From: JBQTGK01 sp052400665
GTDB lineage: Bacteria; Bacteroidota; Bacteroidia; Bacteroidales; Marinifilaceae
Assembly (NCBI GenBank): GCA_052400665.1
Contig: JBQTGK010000013.1
Direction: 5' to 3' (one strand)
Length of the DNA stretch: 64,000 bases
This document shows positions 1 to 9,247 of this stretch, one piece after another. The notes beneath the pieces were generated by a model. The model was not told the DNA's origin. It made no database searches and saw only the letters and a list, made by a program, of their open reading frames with translations. Position 1 is the stretch's first letter; every line of letters begins with the position of its first letter. Both the position numbers and the translations under genes were made by a program.

Positions 1-2310
1 TCATCAGTAGCGGAACAACCATTGGCGTCAGTCACGACTACTGAATAATTACCGGAAGTTGAAACTGTAATTGTCTGGCTTGTTTCTCCTGTCGACCATA
101 AATATGTTGAACCTGCATTGCCTGCGTCTAAAGTAATGGTAGTACCTGTACAAGTTTCCTGATCAGCTCCTAAATCCACAACTGGATTCGGGTGAACTGT
201 CACATTTACATCATCTATAGCGGAACAGCCATTGGCGTCAGTCACGACTACTGAATAATTACCGGAAGTTGAAACTGTAATTGTCTGGCTTGTTTCTCCT
301 GTCGACCATAAATATGTTGAACCTGCATTGCCTGCATTCAATGTAATGGTACTGCCTGCACAAATTTCCTGATCAGCTCCTAAATCTACAACTGGATTCG
401 GGTGAACTGTTACATTTACATCATCGCTTGCTGAACAACCATTGGTATCAGTCACGACTACTGAATAGTTAGCACTTACATTTACTGTAATTGTCTGGGT
501 TGTTTCTCCTGTCGACCATAAATATGTTGAACCTGCATTGCCTGCATCCAATGTAATGATAGTACCTGCACAAGTTTCCTGATCAGCTCCTAAATCCACA
601 ACTGGATTCGGGTGAACTGTTACATTTACATCATCAGTAGCGGAACAACCATTGGCGTCAGTCACGACTACTGAATAGTTAGCACTTACATTTACTGTAA
701 TTGTCTGGCTTGTTTCTCCTGTCGACCATAAATATGTTGAACCTGCATTGCCTGCGTCTAAAGTAATGGTAGTACCTGTACAAGTTTCCTGATCAGCTCC
801 TAAATCCACAACTGGATTCGGGTGAACTGTTACATTTACATCATCAGTAGCGGAACAACCATTGGCGTCAGTCACAACTACTGAATAATTACCGGAAGTT
901 GAAACTGTAATTGCCTGAGTTGTTTCACCTGTCGACCACAAGTAGCTTGAACCTGCATTGCCTGCATCCAATGTAATGGTACTGCCTGCACAAGTTTCCT
1001 GATCGGTTCCTAAATCTACTACTGGATTTGAATGAACTGTCACATTTACATCATCTATAGCGGAACAGCCATTGGCGTCAGTCACGACTACTGAATAATT
1101 ACCAGAAGTTGAAACTGTAATTGTCTGGCTTGTTTCTCCTGTCGACCATAAATATGTTGAACCTGCATTGCCTGCGTCTAAAGTAATGGTAGTACCTGCA
1201 CAAGTTTCCTGATCGGTTCCTAAATCTACTACTGGATTTGAATGAACTGTCACATTTACATCATCTATAGCGGAACAGCCATTGGCGTCAGTCACGACTA
1301 CTGAATAATTACCGGAAGTTGAAACTGTAATAGCTTGTGTTGATTCACCGGTATTCCACAAATAGCTTGCTCCTGCATTGCCGGCATCCAATGTAATGGT
1401 AGTACCTGCACAAGTTTCCTGATCGGCTCCTAAATTCACAACTGGATTCGGGTGAACTGTTACATTTACATCATCGTTCGCACTACAACCATTGGCGTCA
1501 GTAATTGTTACTCTATAATTTCCGCTTGCAGAGACTGTAATTGCCTGTGTTGTTTCTCCTGTCGACCACAAGTAATTTGAACCTGCATTGCCTGCATCCA
1601 ATATAATAGTAGTACCTGCACATGTTTCCTGATCAGCTCCTAAATCTACTGTTGGATTCGGGTGAACGGTTACATTTACATCATCGCTCGCACTACAACC
1701 ATTGGCGTCAGTAATTGTTACGCTATAATTTCCGCTTGCAGAGACTGTAATTGCCTGTGTTGTTTCTCCTGTCGACCACAAGTAGCTTGAACCTGCATTG
1801 CCTGCATCCAATGTAATGGTACTGCCTGCACAAGTTTCCTGATCGGCTCCTAAATCTACTGTTGGGTTTGGGTGAACTATTACATCTACATCATCAGTAG
1901 CTGAACAGCCATTGGCATCGGTTACGACTACTGAATAGTTACCAGATATCGATGTTAAAATCGCTTGAAGAGTTTCTCCATTACTCCAAAAATAAGTAGA
2001 TCCCGGAAGGCCTGCATCTATCATAACATCAACACCATCACAGGTTTCCTGATCCGGACCTAAATCGACAATAGGATTTGAATGAACCGTTACGTTAACA
2101 TCGTCGCTACCATTACAACCGTTAATATCGGTAACAATTACCGAATAATTACCAGTTGTTTTTACAATTATAGATTGAGTTGTTTCCCCTGTATTCCAAA
2201 GGTAACTTCCACCAGAATAATTTGCATCTAAAATAATTGAATCTCCCTGACAAAATTCACGATTTACTCCTAAATCAATAGCTAAATTTGCATTGATATC
2301 CACACGAAGT
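1..2310 (-). repeat. Eleven tandem 210-bp repeats encoding Ig-like units
   Basis: Units begin at 1, 211, 421, 631, 841, 1051, 1261, 1471, 1681, 1891 and 2101, with an exact 210-bp period and therefore always in frame. Each encodes 70 residues with two conserved cysteines (in ETC and NGC), which could form a disulphide. The units nearest the left edge are nearly identical to one another, while the unit at 2101-2310 is clearly diverged. The array probably continues beyond base 1. Confidence 0.97.
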
Positions 2311-4985
2311 GTATCTAAATCGGGATCGGTACATGGAATAATTGGCTGAACACTCAATTCAAGTTCAACATATCCATTAGCAATATCGGATAATCCAGGT
2401 GTATATGTAGCATTTAGATTTCCGGCGTTATCAAAACTTCCATCGCCTAAAGTATTCCAAACAAAGGAAGAAGCATTTTCCACAGACCCATTAAGAGAAA
2501 CTGTTCCTGCTTCGCAAATTATAAGATCATCTCCAGCATCAGCAACAACATGTTGGATTACTGTGACTGTAACATCCAATGGCATTTCGGACAACTTGAA
2601 CATACTAATTCCATCAAAAGCGAAAGCATTACCTGTTCCTGTTGTTGATGTATTATTAATTTGAATATTAAGCTGAGTTTCTGTATCAGAATACACCAAT
2701 GTTTTATATTCTTTCCAATCACATGGATTATCAGTGCTAAACTGTAGAACAACACGTCCGTTAATTATTAATTCAAATTCGTCGGAGCTACTATTTTTCA
2801 GGTTAGTAACATTTAAAGAGAAAGTATAATAACTGTCTGTATCAACATCGATATCCTGTTCCCAAACAGTACTATTTACATTTCCACCTTCAACCACTAA
2901 AACATTATCGTTAGAGTTTCCTGTAACACCACCACAATTACTTTTGTCAGAACCAAAAGCATCTGTATCATCATCAATTGTATATTTACTACTTCTATTA
3001 CGACATGACCTATAATAGGTCCTAGAACAATAGTAATAATCACTTTGAAAACCGATATTACCCAGAGTAAAATCACCATTATTAACAAGTTCCAGTGTTT
3101 TATCAACATAAAACAATCTTAAATTGTAGGTTGTTGTTGAATCGGGAGCAACTACAACACGTGAAGATAATCCATCTACATCCCAGTTAAACAAAAAATC
3201 GTTACCAGCATAAAGTTCTACAGATTCATCTCTACAAATAATTGTATCGTTAAGCGTAACATCTGGGATAGTTCCAGACACACTAGTAATATTAACCATA
3301 TCCATTGCCGAACAGCCATTAATATCCATAACCCTAACAGCATAAAGACCAGGTTTGTCTATATTCAAATATCTACTCCTAGATCCATCATCCCATATAT
3401 ACATAAAATGATTACCAGCATCAAGTGTAATTACATCTCCATCATTAAGAACCTGATCTGGGCCTAAATCTACGGTAGGAGGAGGAACTAAATTAACATT
3501 TACATCATCGGTAGCATCACAACCGGATGAATTCGTTACTGTTACAGAATAATTACCCGCGTTATAAACAATTATTTCCTGAGTTGTTTCTCCAGTACTC
3601 CATAGATAGGTAGCTCCAGAGATACCTGCATCTAAGACTACAGGCTCACCTGTACAAACAGTTTTATCGGGACCAAGATCGATAGTAAGATTCGGATAAA
3701 ATCCAACATGAACTGTATCTGCCTCAATACATCCGTAGGAATTTGTTACTTCTACAGAATAATCACCATCGGTAGATACAGTAATGGTTTGAGTCGTTTC
3801 TCCTGTATTCCATATATAAGTAGATCCCGAATTACCAGCATCAAGAAGATAATCTCCACCATCGCATGAGGCCTGATTATCGCCAAACCCAATAACAGGA
3901 ACTGGATTAAAATTTAATCTTAAATCATCGCTAACAGCTCCGCACGGAGAATTTGAATTGGCATTTGCAGTAATTATTACCGAACCGTTTGCAACATCGT
4001 TTACTCCAGGAACATAATTAGAACTTAGACTTGTAGAATTAGTGAATACACCGTCGCCAGAAGTAGTCCAATAAAAACTTGAATAATTAGAAGCTGATGC
4101 TGAAATAGAGGCAGAAATATTTCCACAAATGGTCTGATCTGCCCCAGCATCAACAATTGCAGGATCAATAACATTCACAATTCTGGTATCCGGAACTTCG
4201 ACCAAAGGATTAAAAGAAATACCATCTAATGCATAATCGTTACCACTCCTAATTAAGTTTTTATTTACAATAGATATTTCTATTGATGTTTTTGCGTCAG
4301 AATACCATAAAGAATAAAACTCTTCCCAATTACAAGTTAATCCAGAACTGGGTTCTATATAATCGCCCATTAAAACACCGTCAATCATAAATTCGAGTCT
4401 GGCCGGATTGGTTGGATGAACATTTGCAGCCCAGGTTGAAAATGCATAATATTGATTTGGGTTTACTGTAATTGTCTGACTCCACACAACAACATCCTCA
4501 TCGGGTGCTCCATTAACAATCAAAAAATTATCTGGAGAATTCCCTGTATTCCCACTGCACGCAGAAAAATTTGCATGATATTCGTTAGGATTATCATCTA
4601 CAGCATATCTTCCTTCCTGCCATAATGATTGGGAATGAGCATGATTTGCTGAAGAAACTGAAGGATCAGGACAATATACATATTCACTATAAAAGCCGGA
4701 ATTTCCTTTTTCAAAATCGCCATTGTCGATTAATTCTGTTCCTGTATCAGGGATAAAAACACGTAAACTATAAGACGTAGTTGTTAATGGCGATACCGAA
4801 ATCCTTTTAGATAAAGCTCCGGTACTCCAATTATACATGTATGAACCTGCTTTGGCTTCGAGCTCAACAGATTCTCCAACACAAATTGTTGTATCACTAG
4901 ACGGTCGTACAATTTGAGCTTTTCCAAAATAACAACTAAATACAATAATCGACGTAAAACAAAAAACACGTAAAATTTTATCCAT
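1..4985 (-). CDS. Giant secreted repeat adhesin (5' part; runs off the left edge)
   Basis: An uninterrupted reading frame starts at the ATG at 4983-4985 and stays open to base 1, giving 1661 residues with no stop seen. The start is preceded by an AGGAG box (about 4991-4995). Residues 1-24 look like a signal peptide ending in GKAQ. Two homologous blocks of about 320 residues follow (about 4895-3905 and 3248-2290). Each has an Ig-like start, a conserved NGDF...G segment, a jelly-roll-like stretch with a conserved DG-I-S(F/M) end, and an Ig-like tail. Three Ig-like units separate the blocks. From about 2310 downward come eleven 70-residue units with motifs ETC, LDAGN, LWSTGET, NYSVVVTD, NGCSATDD and HPNP. 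Such proteins in Bacteroidota are usually exported adhesins, often by the type IX system. That role is inferred, because the C-terminus that would carry the sorting domain lies outside the window. Confidence 0.9.
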   Translation of the reverse strand, partial: MDKILRVFCFTSIIVFSCYFGKAQIVRPSSDTTICVGESVELEAKAGSYMYNWSTGALSKRISVSPLTTTSYSLRVFIPDTGTELIDNGDFEKGNSGFYSEYVYCPDPSVSSANHAHSQSLWQEGRYAVDDNPNEYHANFSACSGNTGNSPDNFLIVNGAPDEDVVVWSQTITVNPNQYYAFSTWAANVHPTNPARLEFMIDGVLMGDYIEPSSGLTCNWEEFYSLWYSDAKTSIEISIVNKNLIRSGNDYALDGISFNPLVEVPDTRIVNVIDPAIVDAGADQTICGNISASISASASNYSSFYWTTSGDGVFTNSTSLSSNYVPGVNDVANGSVIITANANSNSPCGAVSDDLRLNFNPVPVIGFGDNQASCDGGDYLLDAGNSGSTYIWNTGETTQTITVSTDGDYSVEVTNSYGCIEADTVHVGFYPNLTIDLGPDKTVCTGEPVVLDAGISGATYLWSTGETTQEIIVYNAGNYSVTVTNSSGCDATDDVNVNLVPPPTVDLGPDQVLNDGDVITLDAGNHFMYIWDDGSRSRYLNIDKPGLYAVRVMDINGCSAMDMVNITSVSGTIPDVTLNDTIICRDESVELYAGNDFLFNWDVDGLSSRVVVAPDSTTTYNLRLFYVDKTLELVNNGDFTLGNIGFQSDYYYCSRTYYRSCRNRSSKYTIDDDTDAFGSDKSNCGGVTGNSNDNVLVVEGGNVNSTVWEQDIDVDTDSYYTFSLNVTNLKNSSSDEFELIINGRVVLQFSTDNPCDWKEYKTLVYSDTETQLNIQINNTSTTGTGNAFAFDGISMFKLSEMPLDVTVTVIQHVVADAGDDLIICEAGTVSLNGSVENASSFVWNTLGDGSFDNAGNLNATYTPGLSDIANGYVELELSVQPIIPCTDPDLDTLRVDINANLAIDLGVNREFCQGDSIILDANYSGGSYLWNTGETTQSIIVKTTGNYSVIVTDINGCNGSDDVNVTVHSNPIVDLGPDQETCDGVDVMIDAGLPGSTYFWSNGETLQAILTSISGNYSVVVTDANGCSATDDVDVIVHPNPTVDLGADQETCAGSTITLDAGNAGSSYLWSTGETTQAITVSASGNYSVTITDANGCSASDDVNVTVHPNPTVDLGADQETCAGTTIILDAGNAGSNYLWSTGETTQAITVSASGNYRVTITDANGCSANDDVNVTVHPNPVVNLGADQETCAGTTITLDAGNAGASYLWNTGESTQAITVSTSGNYSVVVTDANGCSAIDDVNVTVHSNPVVDLGTDQETCAGTTITLDAGNAGSTYLWSTGETSQTITVSTSGNYSVVVTDANGCSAIDDVNVTVHSNPVVDLGTDQETCAGSTITLDAGNAGSSYLWSTGETTQAITVSTSGNYSVVVTDANGCSATDDVNVTVHPNPVVDLGADQETCTGTTITLDAGNAGSTYLWSTGETSQTITVNVSANYSVVVTDANGCSATDDVNVTVHPNPVVDLGADQETCAGTIITLDAGNAGSTYLWSTGETTQTITVNVSANYSVVVTDTNGCSASDDVNVTVHPNPVVDLGADQEICAGSTITLNAGNAGSTYLWSTGETSQTITVSTSGNYSVVVTDANGCSAIDDVNVTVHPNPVVDLGADQETCTGTTITLDAGNAGSTYLWSTGETSQTITVSTSGNYSVVVTDANGCSATD

Positions 4986-5310
4986 CTGTTCTCCTTTTAA
5001 AACATCATCTCCACAATCCCCAACGTTAAAGTTGTTTTTGACGAAAAACTATTTTATATACTTTAACTACGTAAATTTACTGATTAAAGTTCAATTATTT
5101 CATGTCAAGCCCCTATGATTTTCAATAAAAACATCCAACATACTGAATATTAGAACATTTAAGATACTCTCATTTTTTATTAAAAACGAGATTAAATAAG
5201 AAAAAACCAAGTACAACAAACAGAAATTCAAGACATAAGAATCCCACACCTAAGACCATTTAAGGCTTACAGTACTATTTTAAAGAATAAAAAGAGAAAA
5301 GTGTGATTAT
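4986..5310. other. Intergenic, 325 bp, no gene seen
   Basis: AT-rich spacer between the adhesin start and the 3' end of the RluF gene. It must contain the adhesin promoter and 5' UTR. I see no tRNA, no convincing small ORF and no clear TAnnTTTG box near the adhesin start. Confidence 0.6.
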
Positions 5311-6036
5311 TTAAAAACTATCGTGAGTTTTAAGAGAATCTTCACAAAGAGCAAGCAGATCCTTTAACTCTTTTTTAGTAAACGAACGATACTTACCAGG
5401 CTTTAAATTCCCTAGTGAGATATTCATAATTCTTAATCTTCGTAAGGATGTAACTTCGTATCCTAAAAATTCACACATTCTACGAATCTGACGATTTAAT
5501 CCCTGAGTCAGGATAATTTTAAAGGTATAATTATTTACTCTGGTAACGCGACATTTTTTTGTGACTGTATCGAGAATAGGAACTCCATTACTCATTTTCT
5601 TAATAAAATCGGAGCTTATCTTTTTATTAACAGTTACAATGTACTCTTTCTCGTGATTATTTCTGGAACGAAGAATTTTATTTACAATATCACCATCATT
5701 GGTCATAAAAATAAGGCCATCGCTTGGCTTATCCAATCTACCAATTGGAAATATTCTTTCCGGATAGTTGATATAAGATATGATGTTTCCTTTAATTCGA
5801 AGATCGGTAGTACAAGTAATCCCAATGGGTTTATTAAAAATCAAATAAATATTACGAGCTGTTTTGGTAAGTACTTCTCCCATTACCGATATTTCATCCT
5901 CACGGGTAACTTTTACACCCATTTCGGCAAGTTTACCATTTACTCTTACCTTCCGTTTTTCAATTAGCTTATCAGCTTCTCTTCGCGAACAGTATCCAGT
6001 CTCTGCAATTGCCTTATTTAATCTTGTGTATTCCAT
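5311..6036 (-). CDS. rluF: 23S rRNA pseudouridine(2604) synthase RluF
   Basis: This 241-residue enzyme isomerises a specific uridine of 23S rRNA. An N-terminal S4 RNA-binding domain (residues 4-60, with CSRREAD) precedes a RluA/RsuA-type catalytic domain. The catalytic aspartate is D102 in GRLDKPSDGLIF. The downstream motifs NHEKEY, GVPILDTVTKKC and QGLNRQIRRMCE closely match E. coli RluF rather than RluB or RluE. Length is normal and the start is a plain ATG. It appears to be transcribed alone or with the carbonic anhydrase gene upstream of it, 102 bp away. Confidence 0.93.
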   Translation of the reverse strand: MEYTRLNKAIAETGYCSRREADKLIEKRKVRVNGKLAEMGVKVTREDEISVMGEVLTKTARNIYLIFNKPIGITCTTDLRIKGNIISYINYPERIFPIGRLDKPSDGLIFMTNDGDIVNKILRSRNNHEKEYIVTVNKKISSDFIKKMSNGVPILDTVTKKCRVTRVNNYTFKIILTQGLNRQIRRMCEFLGYEVTSLRRLRIMNISLGNLKPGKYRSFTKKELKDLLALCEDSLKTHDSF

Positions 6037-6138
6037 TGGGTGTTAATTTTAAATTCAATCGAACAATGAAGGAATTAAAGTGGGGCAAAAGTACGGCATT
6101 ATTTTTAAATGATAATATTTTTTCGAATCTCTGTTCAA

Positions 6139-6678
6139 CTATTCTTCTATCATGTACAATTTATTGTCATCAACATTATAAAACAATGGAGCAACAATAA
6201 TTTTAGGATATTTAACTCTCAACCTTTTTGCTTCGGAAACCACAAAATCGATAGCATTCCCAATTTCAAACATAGGCGCGAAATTATTGAAGTGCTCTAC
6301 AGCCTGATCCATTGTCCAACCAGCTTGTTTAACTAGTCCACCAATAAACTGCTCCTTTTTCGAATTCAAGTTCACCATTCCGCAGTTATTGTGTCCTATC
6401 AAAGCAATGTGCTTTATGCCACCCACCGAAATTGCATAGGAAACTTTAAATTCACTATATCTTAAATTTGCTCCCCCAGTTCTAATAATATATGAAAAAT
6501 TCTCAGGAATATGAAGATGTTTCCTATGATCCATACACATTCCCACTAAAAGCTGGGCTTGCTGATAATCAGCATAAGGTCGGTTTAAATTATGAAATTC
6601 AATTAATAAACTAATAGGCGTATTCTGATATTCTGGTAATATATCATTAAACTTTATAATCTTTATTAGTTGGCTCAT
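6139..6678 (-). CDS. Beta-carbonic anhydrase family protein
   Basis: The product would hydrate CO2 to bicarbonate in the cytoplasm. The beta-class zinc and catalytic motifs are intact: C48-x-D50-x-R52 in CMDHR and H96-x-x-C99 in GHNNCGM. A longer reading frame begins at 6735, but its extra residues (MSFVYLSLILFYNHNFYRT) look like chance upstream translation. I chose the ATG at 6676-6678, which gives 179 residues, typical of short bacterial beta-CAs. The spacing and sequence between the motifs are family-like, with GG-I/V-K-H before the second motif. Carbonic anhydrase activity is inferred from the motifs. Confidence 0.85.
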   Translation of the reverse strand: MSQLIKIIKFNDILPEYQNTPISLLIEFHNLNRPYADYQQAQLLVGMCMDHRKHLHIPENFSYIIRTGGANLRYSEFKVSYAISVGGIKHIALIGHNNCGMVNLNSKKEQFIGGLVKQAGWTMDQAVEHFNNFAPMFEIGNAIDFVVSEAKRLRVKYPKIIVAPLFYNVDDNKLYMIEE

Positions 6679-7062
6679 AGTTCTGTAAAAATTGTGGTTG
6701 TAGAATAATATTAAAGATAAGTAAACGAATGACATCTACAAATCAAAGTCATTCCCTAAAATATAGAAGACTCAGAAACTATAAGTCTGAAATATAAGAT
6801 GCTATATTACGAAAAACATCTAGAATCCTGCATTTGAAAAAAAATTCGAAAATATTTCCTGATACTACATTCATATTTAGTTAGGATAAAGATACATATA
6901 GCTTGTAAATTACCTATGCCAATTATGCTCAATTTTTGTAGATAAAAACAAGTAGATTTTTCCTTAAATCAAAACATTCCCACAAACACAAAATTTAACA
7001 AGGCAATATTCACCAACTTAATCCGTTTTAGAACAATACTTTAAACAAATACATTCACATTC
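6679..7062. other. Intergenic, about 380 bp, divergent promoters expected
   Basis: This spacer separates the minus-strand carbonic anhydrase from the plus-strand outer-membrane protein gene. It is very AT-rich and holds no gene or strong hairpin that I can support. Promoters for both neighbours must lie here, but no perfect TAnnTTTG box at a sensible distance was found. Confidence 0.5.
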
Positions 7063-7779
7063 ATGCTACACACAACAACAAACACTCATATAAAATATTA
7101 TTTTATCTTATTATTAATTGGCATTAGTCTATCTTCAATTGCACAAGAGCAAACTAAATTTAAAGAAAAAACAGATTTTCAGTTTACTGCCGGACTTAAC
7201 AGAGGATTTGGCTTAGGCGTTAATTTATTATTTAACGATCCTGCTAAAGAATTTCCTCTTGACATTAGACTTGGACTTGGATACACCTGGCTAAAACCAG
7301 GAAGTTCCTCTGCTGCAAGAAAAATTTTCATTAACAATGCAAGCAATGGTGTCCCCGAAGAAAAAGGACATAACATCGATCTTCGCTTAGATTTTCTAAA
7401 AAAGATCACAATACTAGATAATCAGGATTCTTACGGATATTTTGGCCCAAGGTACTCCTCTTTCAAAGGAAATTTTAAATATGTAGGCGGCAACGAAGAT
7501 TTTGATATCACAACAAAACAATATGGTTTGGGCGCAGGTATCGAAAGTCGTTATAATATATCTTCGAATGTAAAATTGGTAGTAAGTGCAGGATTAGATT
7601 ATTTTTTCGATGCAAAACTTCAGGGACATGATACATCGTACTCGCCCAATAATGATAATACCAATGCCCGAACAAATAACACTACTGATGAACAATTTCG
7701 TTATAAAGACGCCGATAAAGCAATAGACCAACCCGGTTTTATGCCTCGCATAATGTTTGGAGTACAAATGGATTTATAA
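7063..7779 (+). CDS. Outer-membrane beta-barrel protein, function unknown
   Basis: A 238-residue protein with a signal peptide (hydrophobic core around residues 11-25, cleavage near SIAQ). The remainder has alternating hydrophobic and polar strands, glycine-rich turns (AGLNRGFGLGVNL, LGLGYTW, YGLGAGIESRY) and a C-terminal aromatic/leucine strand ending in FGVQMDL. This is the pattern of an 8- to 10-stranded outer-membrane barrel of the PorT/OmpA-like type common in Bacteroidota. No partner gene lies beside it: the histidine kinase gene converges on it with a 4-bp gap. The specific role is unknown. Confidence 0.75.
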   Translation: MLHTTTNTHIKYYFILLLIGISLSSIAQEQTKFKEKTDFQFTAGLNRGFGLGVNLLFNDPAKEFPLDIRLGLGYTWLKPGSSSAARKIFINNASNGVPEEKGHNIDLRLDFLKKITILDNQDSYGYFGPRYSSFKGNFKYVGGNEDFDITTKQYGLGAGIESRYNISSNVKLVVSAGLDYFFDAKLQGHDTSYSPNNDNTNARTNNTTDEQFRYKDADKAIDQPGFMPRIMFGVQMDL

Positions 7780-7783
7780 AAAA

Positions 7784-9151
7784 CTAATTTAAATTTTGAA
7801 AATTCTCTATCAGAGTTAATATGTCTGTTTTTTTAAATGGTTTTGCGATATAATCTGTACATCCAGCTTCGATTGCTTTTGTTCTTTCATCGCTCATTGC
7901 AAAAGCTGTTTGGGCAATTATAGGCACATTTTTATTAAACTCACGAATTTTTCCTGTTGCCTCATAACCACTCATCAAAGGCATTTTTATATCCATTAGT
8001 ATAAAACTTATTTTCGGGTTCTTTTTAAATAAATCAACAGCCTCAACACCATTACATGCTCTTATAATTTCCAGCCCGGCATTTTCTAATATTGTTAATA
8101 AATAATAGAAATTCGTATCCTCATCCTCGGCTACTAAAATGCAATTTTTATCAGGCATAACACAAGGTTTCTCCACTTTTTCAGATAAACCTTTGATTTC
8201 CTCAGCTTTTTCGAAAGGAATTGTAAAATAAAACGAAGAACCATTCATATGATTTGGCTCAACCCATATTTTACCTTTCATAACATCCAAATTTCCACGA
8301 CAAATTGCCAAACCCAAACCTGCTCCACCAATAGTTTTTGTCGTTTCAATTTTTGCCCTTAAAAAGCGATCAAATATTTTCTCTTTCATTTCTGGATCAA
8401 TTCCAATACCACTATCTTTCACATAAAACAATAGCTGAAAATCATTTAATTCGTAACCAAATTCCACATTTCCTTTTTCTGTAAATTTTTGAGCATTACT
8501 CAGCAAATTATTTAATATCTGACGAAATTTTACATCATCAGTAATAATTTTCAATCCCTCTTTTACGCCTTTATTTAGTTGCAAATTAATTCCTTCTTTC
8601 AAGCTAACGGAATAAACGTCATAAAACTCATCTAAAACTGCATTTACATCAACAACATCTCTTTCAAGAATAATACTTCCGGTTTCAATCAAAGATAAAT
8701 CTAACACATCATTTACCACATGCAGCAATTGATCTGAGCTCTGAGTTAAAATGTTTAAGTATCTGTCTCTCTGCTCTTTCGTTATATTACTATTTCTAAG
8801 AAGTGCGGCAAAACCAATAATTCCATTCATGGGAGTACGAATTTCATGCGACATATTTTGTAAGAATGCGGATTTTAATTGCTCACTTTCTCGGGCTTTT
8901 AATTCGGCATCCCGTATTTTGATAAGATGTTTTTTCAATAAATAATAAAAAAACCAACCTGTAATTAACACATAAAACCAGCCTTTATAAGTTTGAATAG
9001 TAGTTAAATAATCTTTATCTGAAATAAATGCATTTAAAATCTTATCAGAAAATAATATCCACAAACATCCAATTAATAAATATCCAATAAAAAACTTATA
9101 CTCAAATTTTAACAGCAGTTTCTTCACAATTTTAATTTTATCTATCAGCAA
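7784..9151 (-). CDS. Orphan hybrid sensor histidine kinase with C-terminal receiver
   Basis: A 455-residue signalling protein of the inner membrane. Two membrane helices lie at about 20-36 and 57-72, with only a short loop between them, so there is no periplasmic sensor domain. The phospho-accepting His102 is in NMSHEIRTPMNG. The HATPase domain (about 203-316) shows the N-box (NNLLSNAQKF) and G-boxes (DSGIGI, GGAGLGL). A receiver follows (about 335-455) with acceptor D387 in LMDIKMP and a conserved KPF lysine. No cognate response regulator is adjacent, so phosphate probably passes to a partner elsewhere or the attached receiver modulates the kinase. The input signal cannot be read from the sequence. 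Confidence 0.92.
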   Translation of the reverse strand: MLIDKIKIVKKLLLKFEYKFFIGYLLIGCLWILFSDKILNAFISDKDYLTTIQTYKGWFYVLITGWFFYYLLKKHLIKIRDAELKARESEQLKSAFLQNMSHEIRTPMNGIIGFAALLRNSNITKEQRDRYLNILTQSSDQLLHVVNDVLDLSLIETGSIILERDVVDVNAVLDEFYDVYSVSLKEGINLQLNKGVKEGLKIITDDVKFRQILNNLLSNAQKFTEKGNVEFGYELNDFQLLFYVKDSGIGIDPEMKEKIFDRFLRAKIETTKTIGGAGLGLAICRGNLDVMKGKIWVEPNHMNGSSFYFTIPFEKAEEIKGLSEKVEKPCVMPDKNCILVAEDEDTNFYYLLTILENAGLEIIRACNGVEAVDLFKKNPKISFILMDIKMPLMSGYEATGKIREFNKNVPIIAQTAFAMSDERTKAIEAGCTDYIAKPFKKTDILTLIENFQNLN

Positions 9152-9247
9152 ATCGTTATACCATTTATTACAGGTATACTCTTAAAAATAGTCAATTCTA
9201 AGAACCAACACAACTACTTACTATAATAGTATTAAAAACAAATAAAA

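Noticed and set aside
1..2310. The regular 210-bp repeats could suggest a CRISPR or satellite array.
   Set aside because: The period is a multiple of three, the minus frame is open throughout, and the repeats encode conserved Ig-like units; there are no unique spacers.
2558..3109. Short open frames on the minus strand within the adhesin (2558-2755, 2897-3109).
   Set aside because: They lie in a different frame of the large adhesin reading frame and have no family-like sequence.
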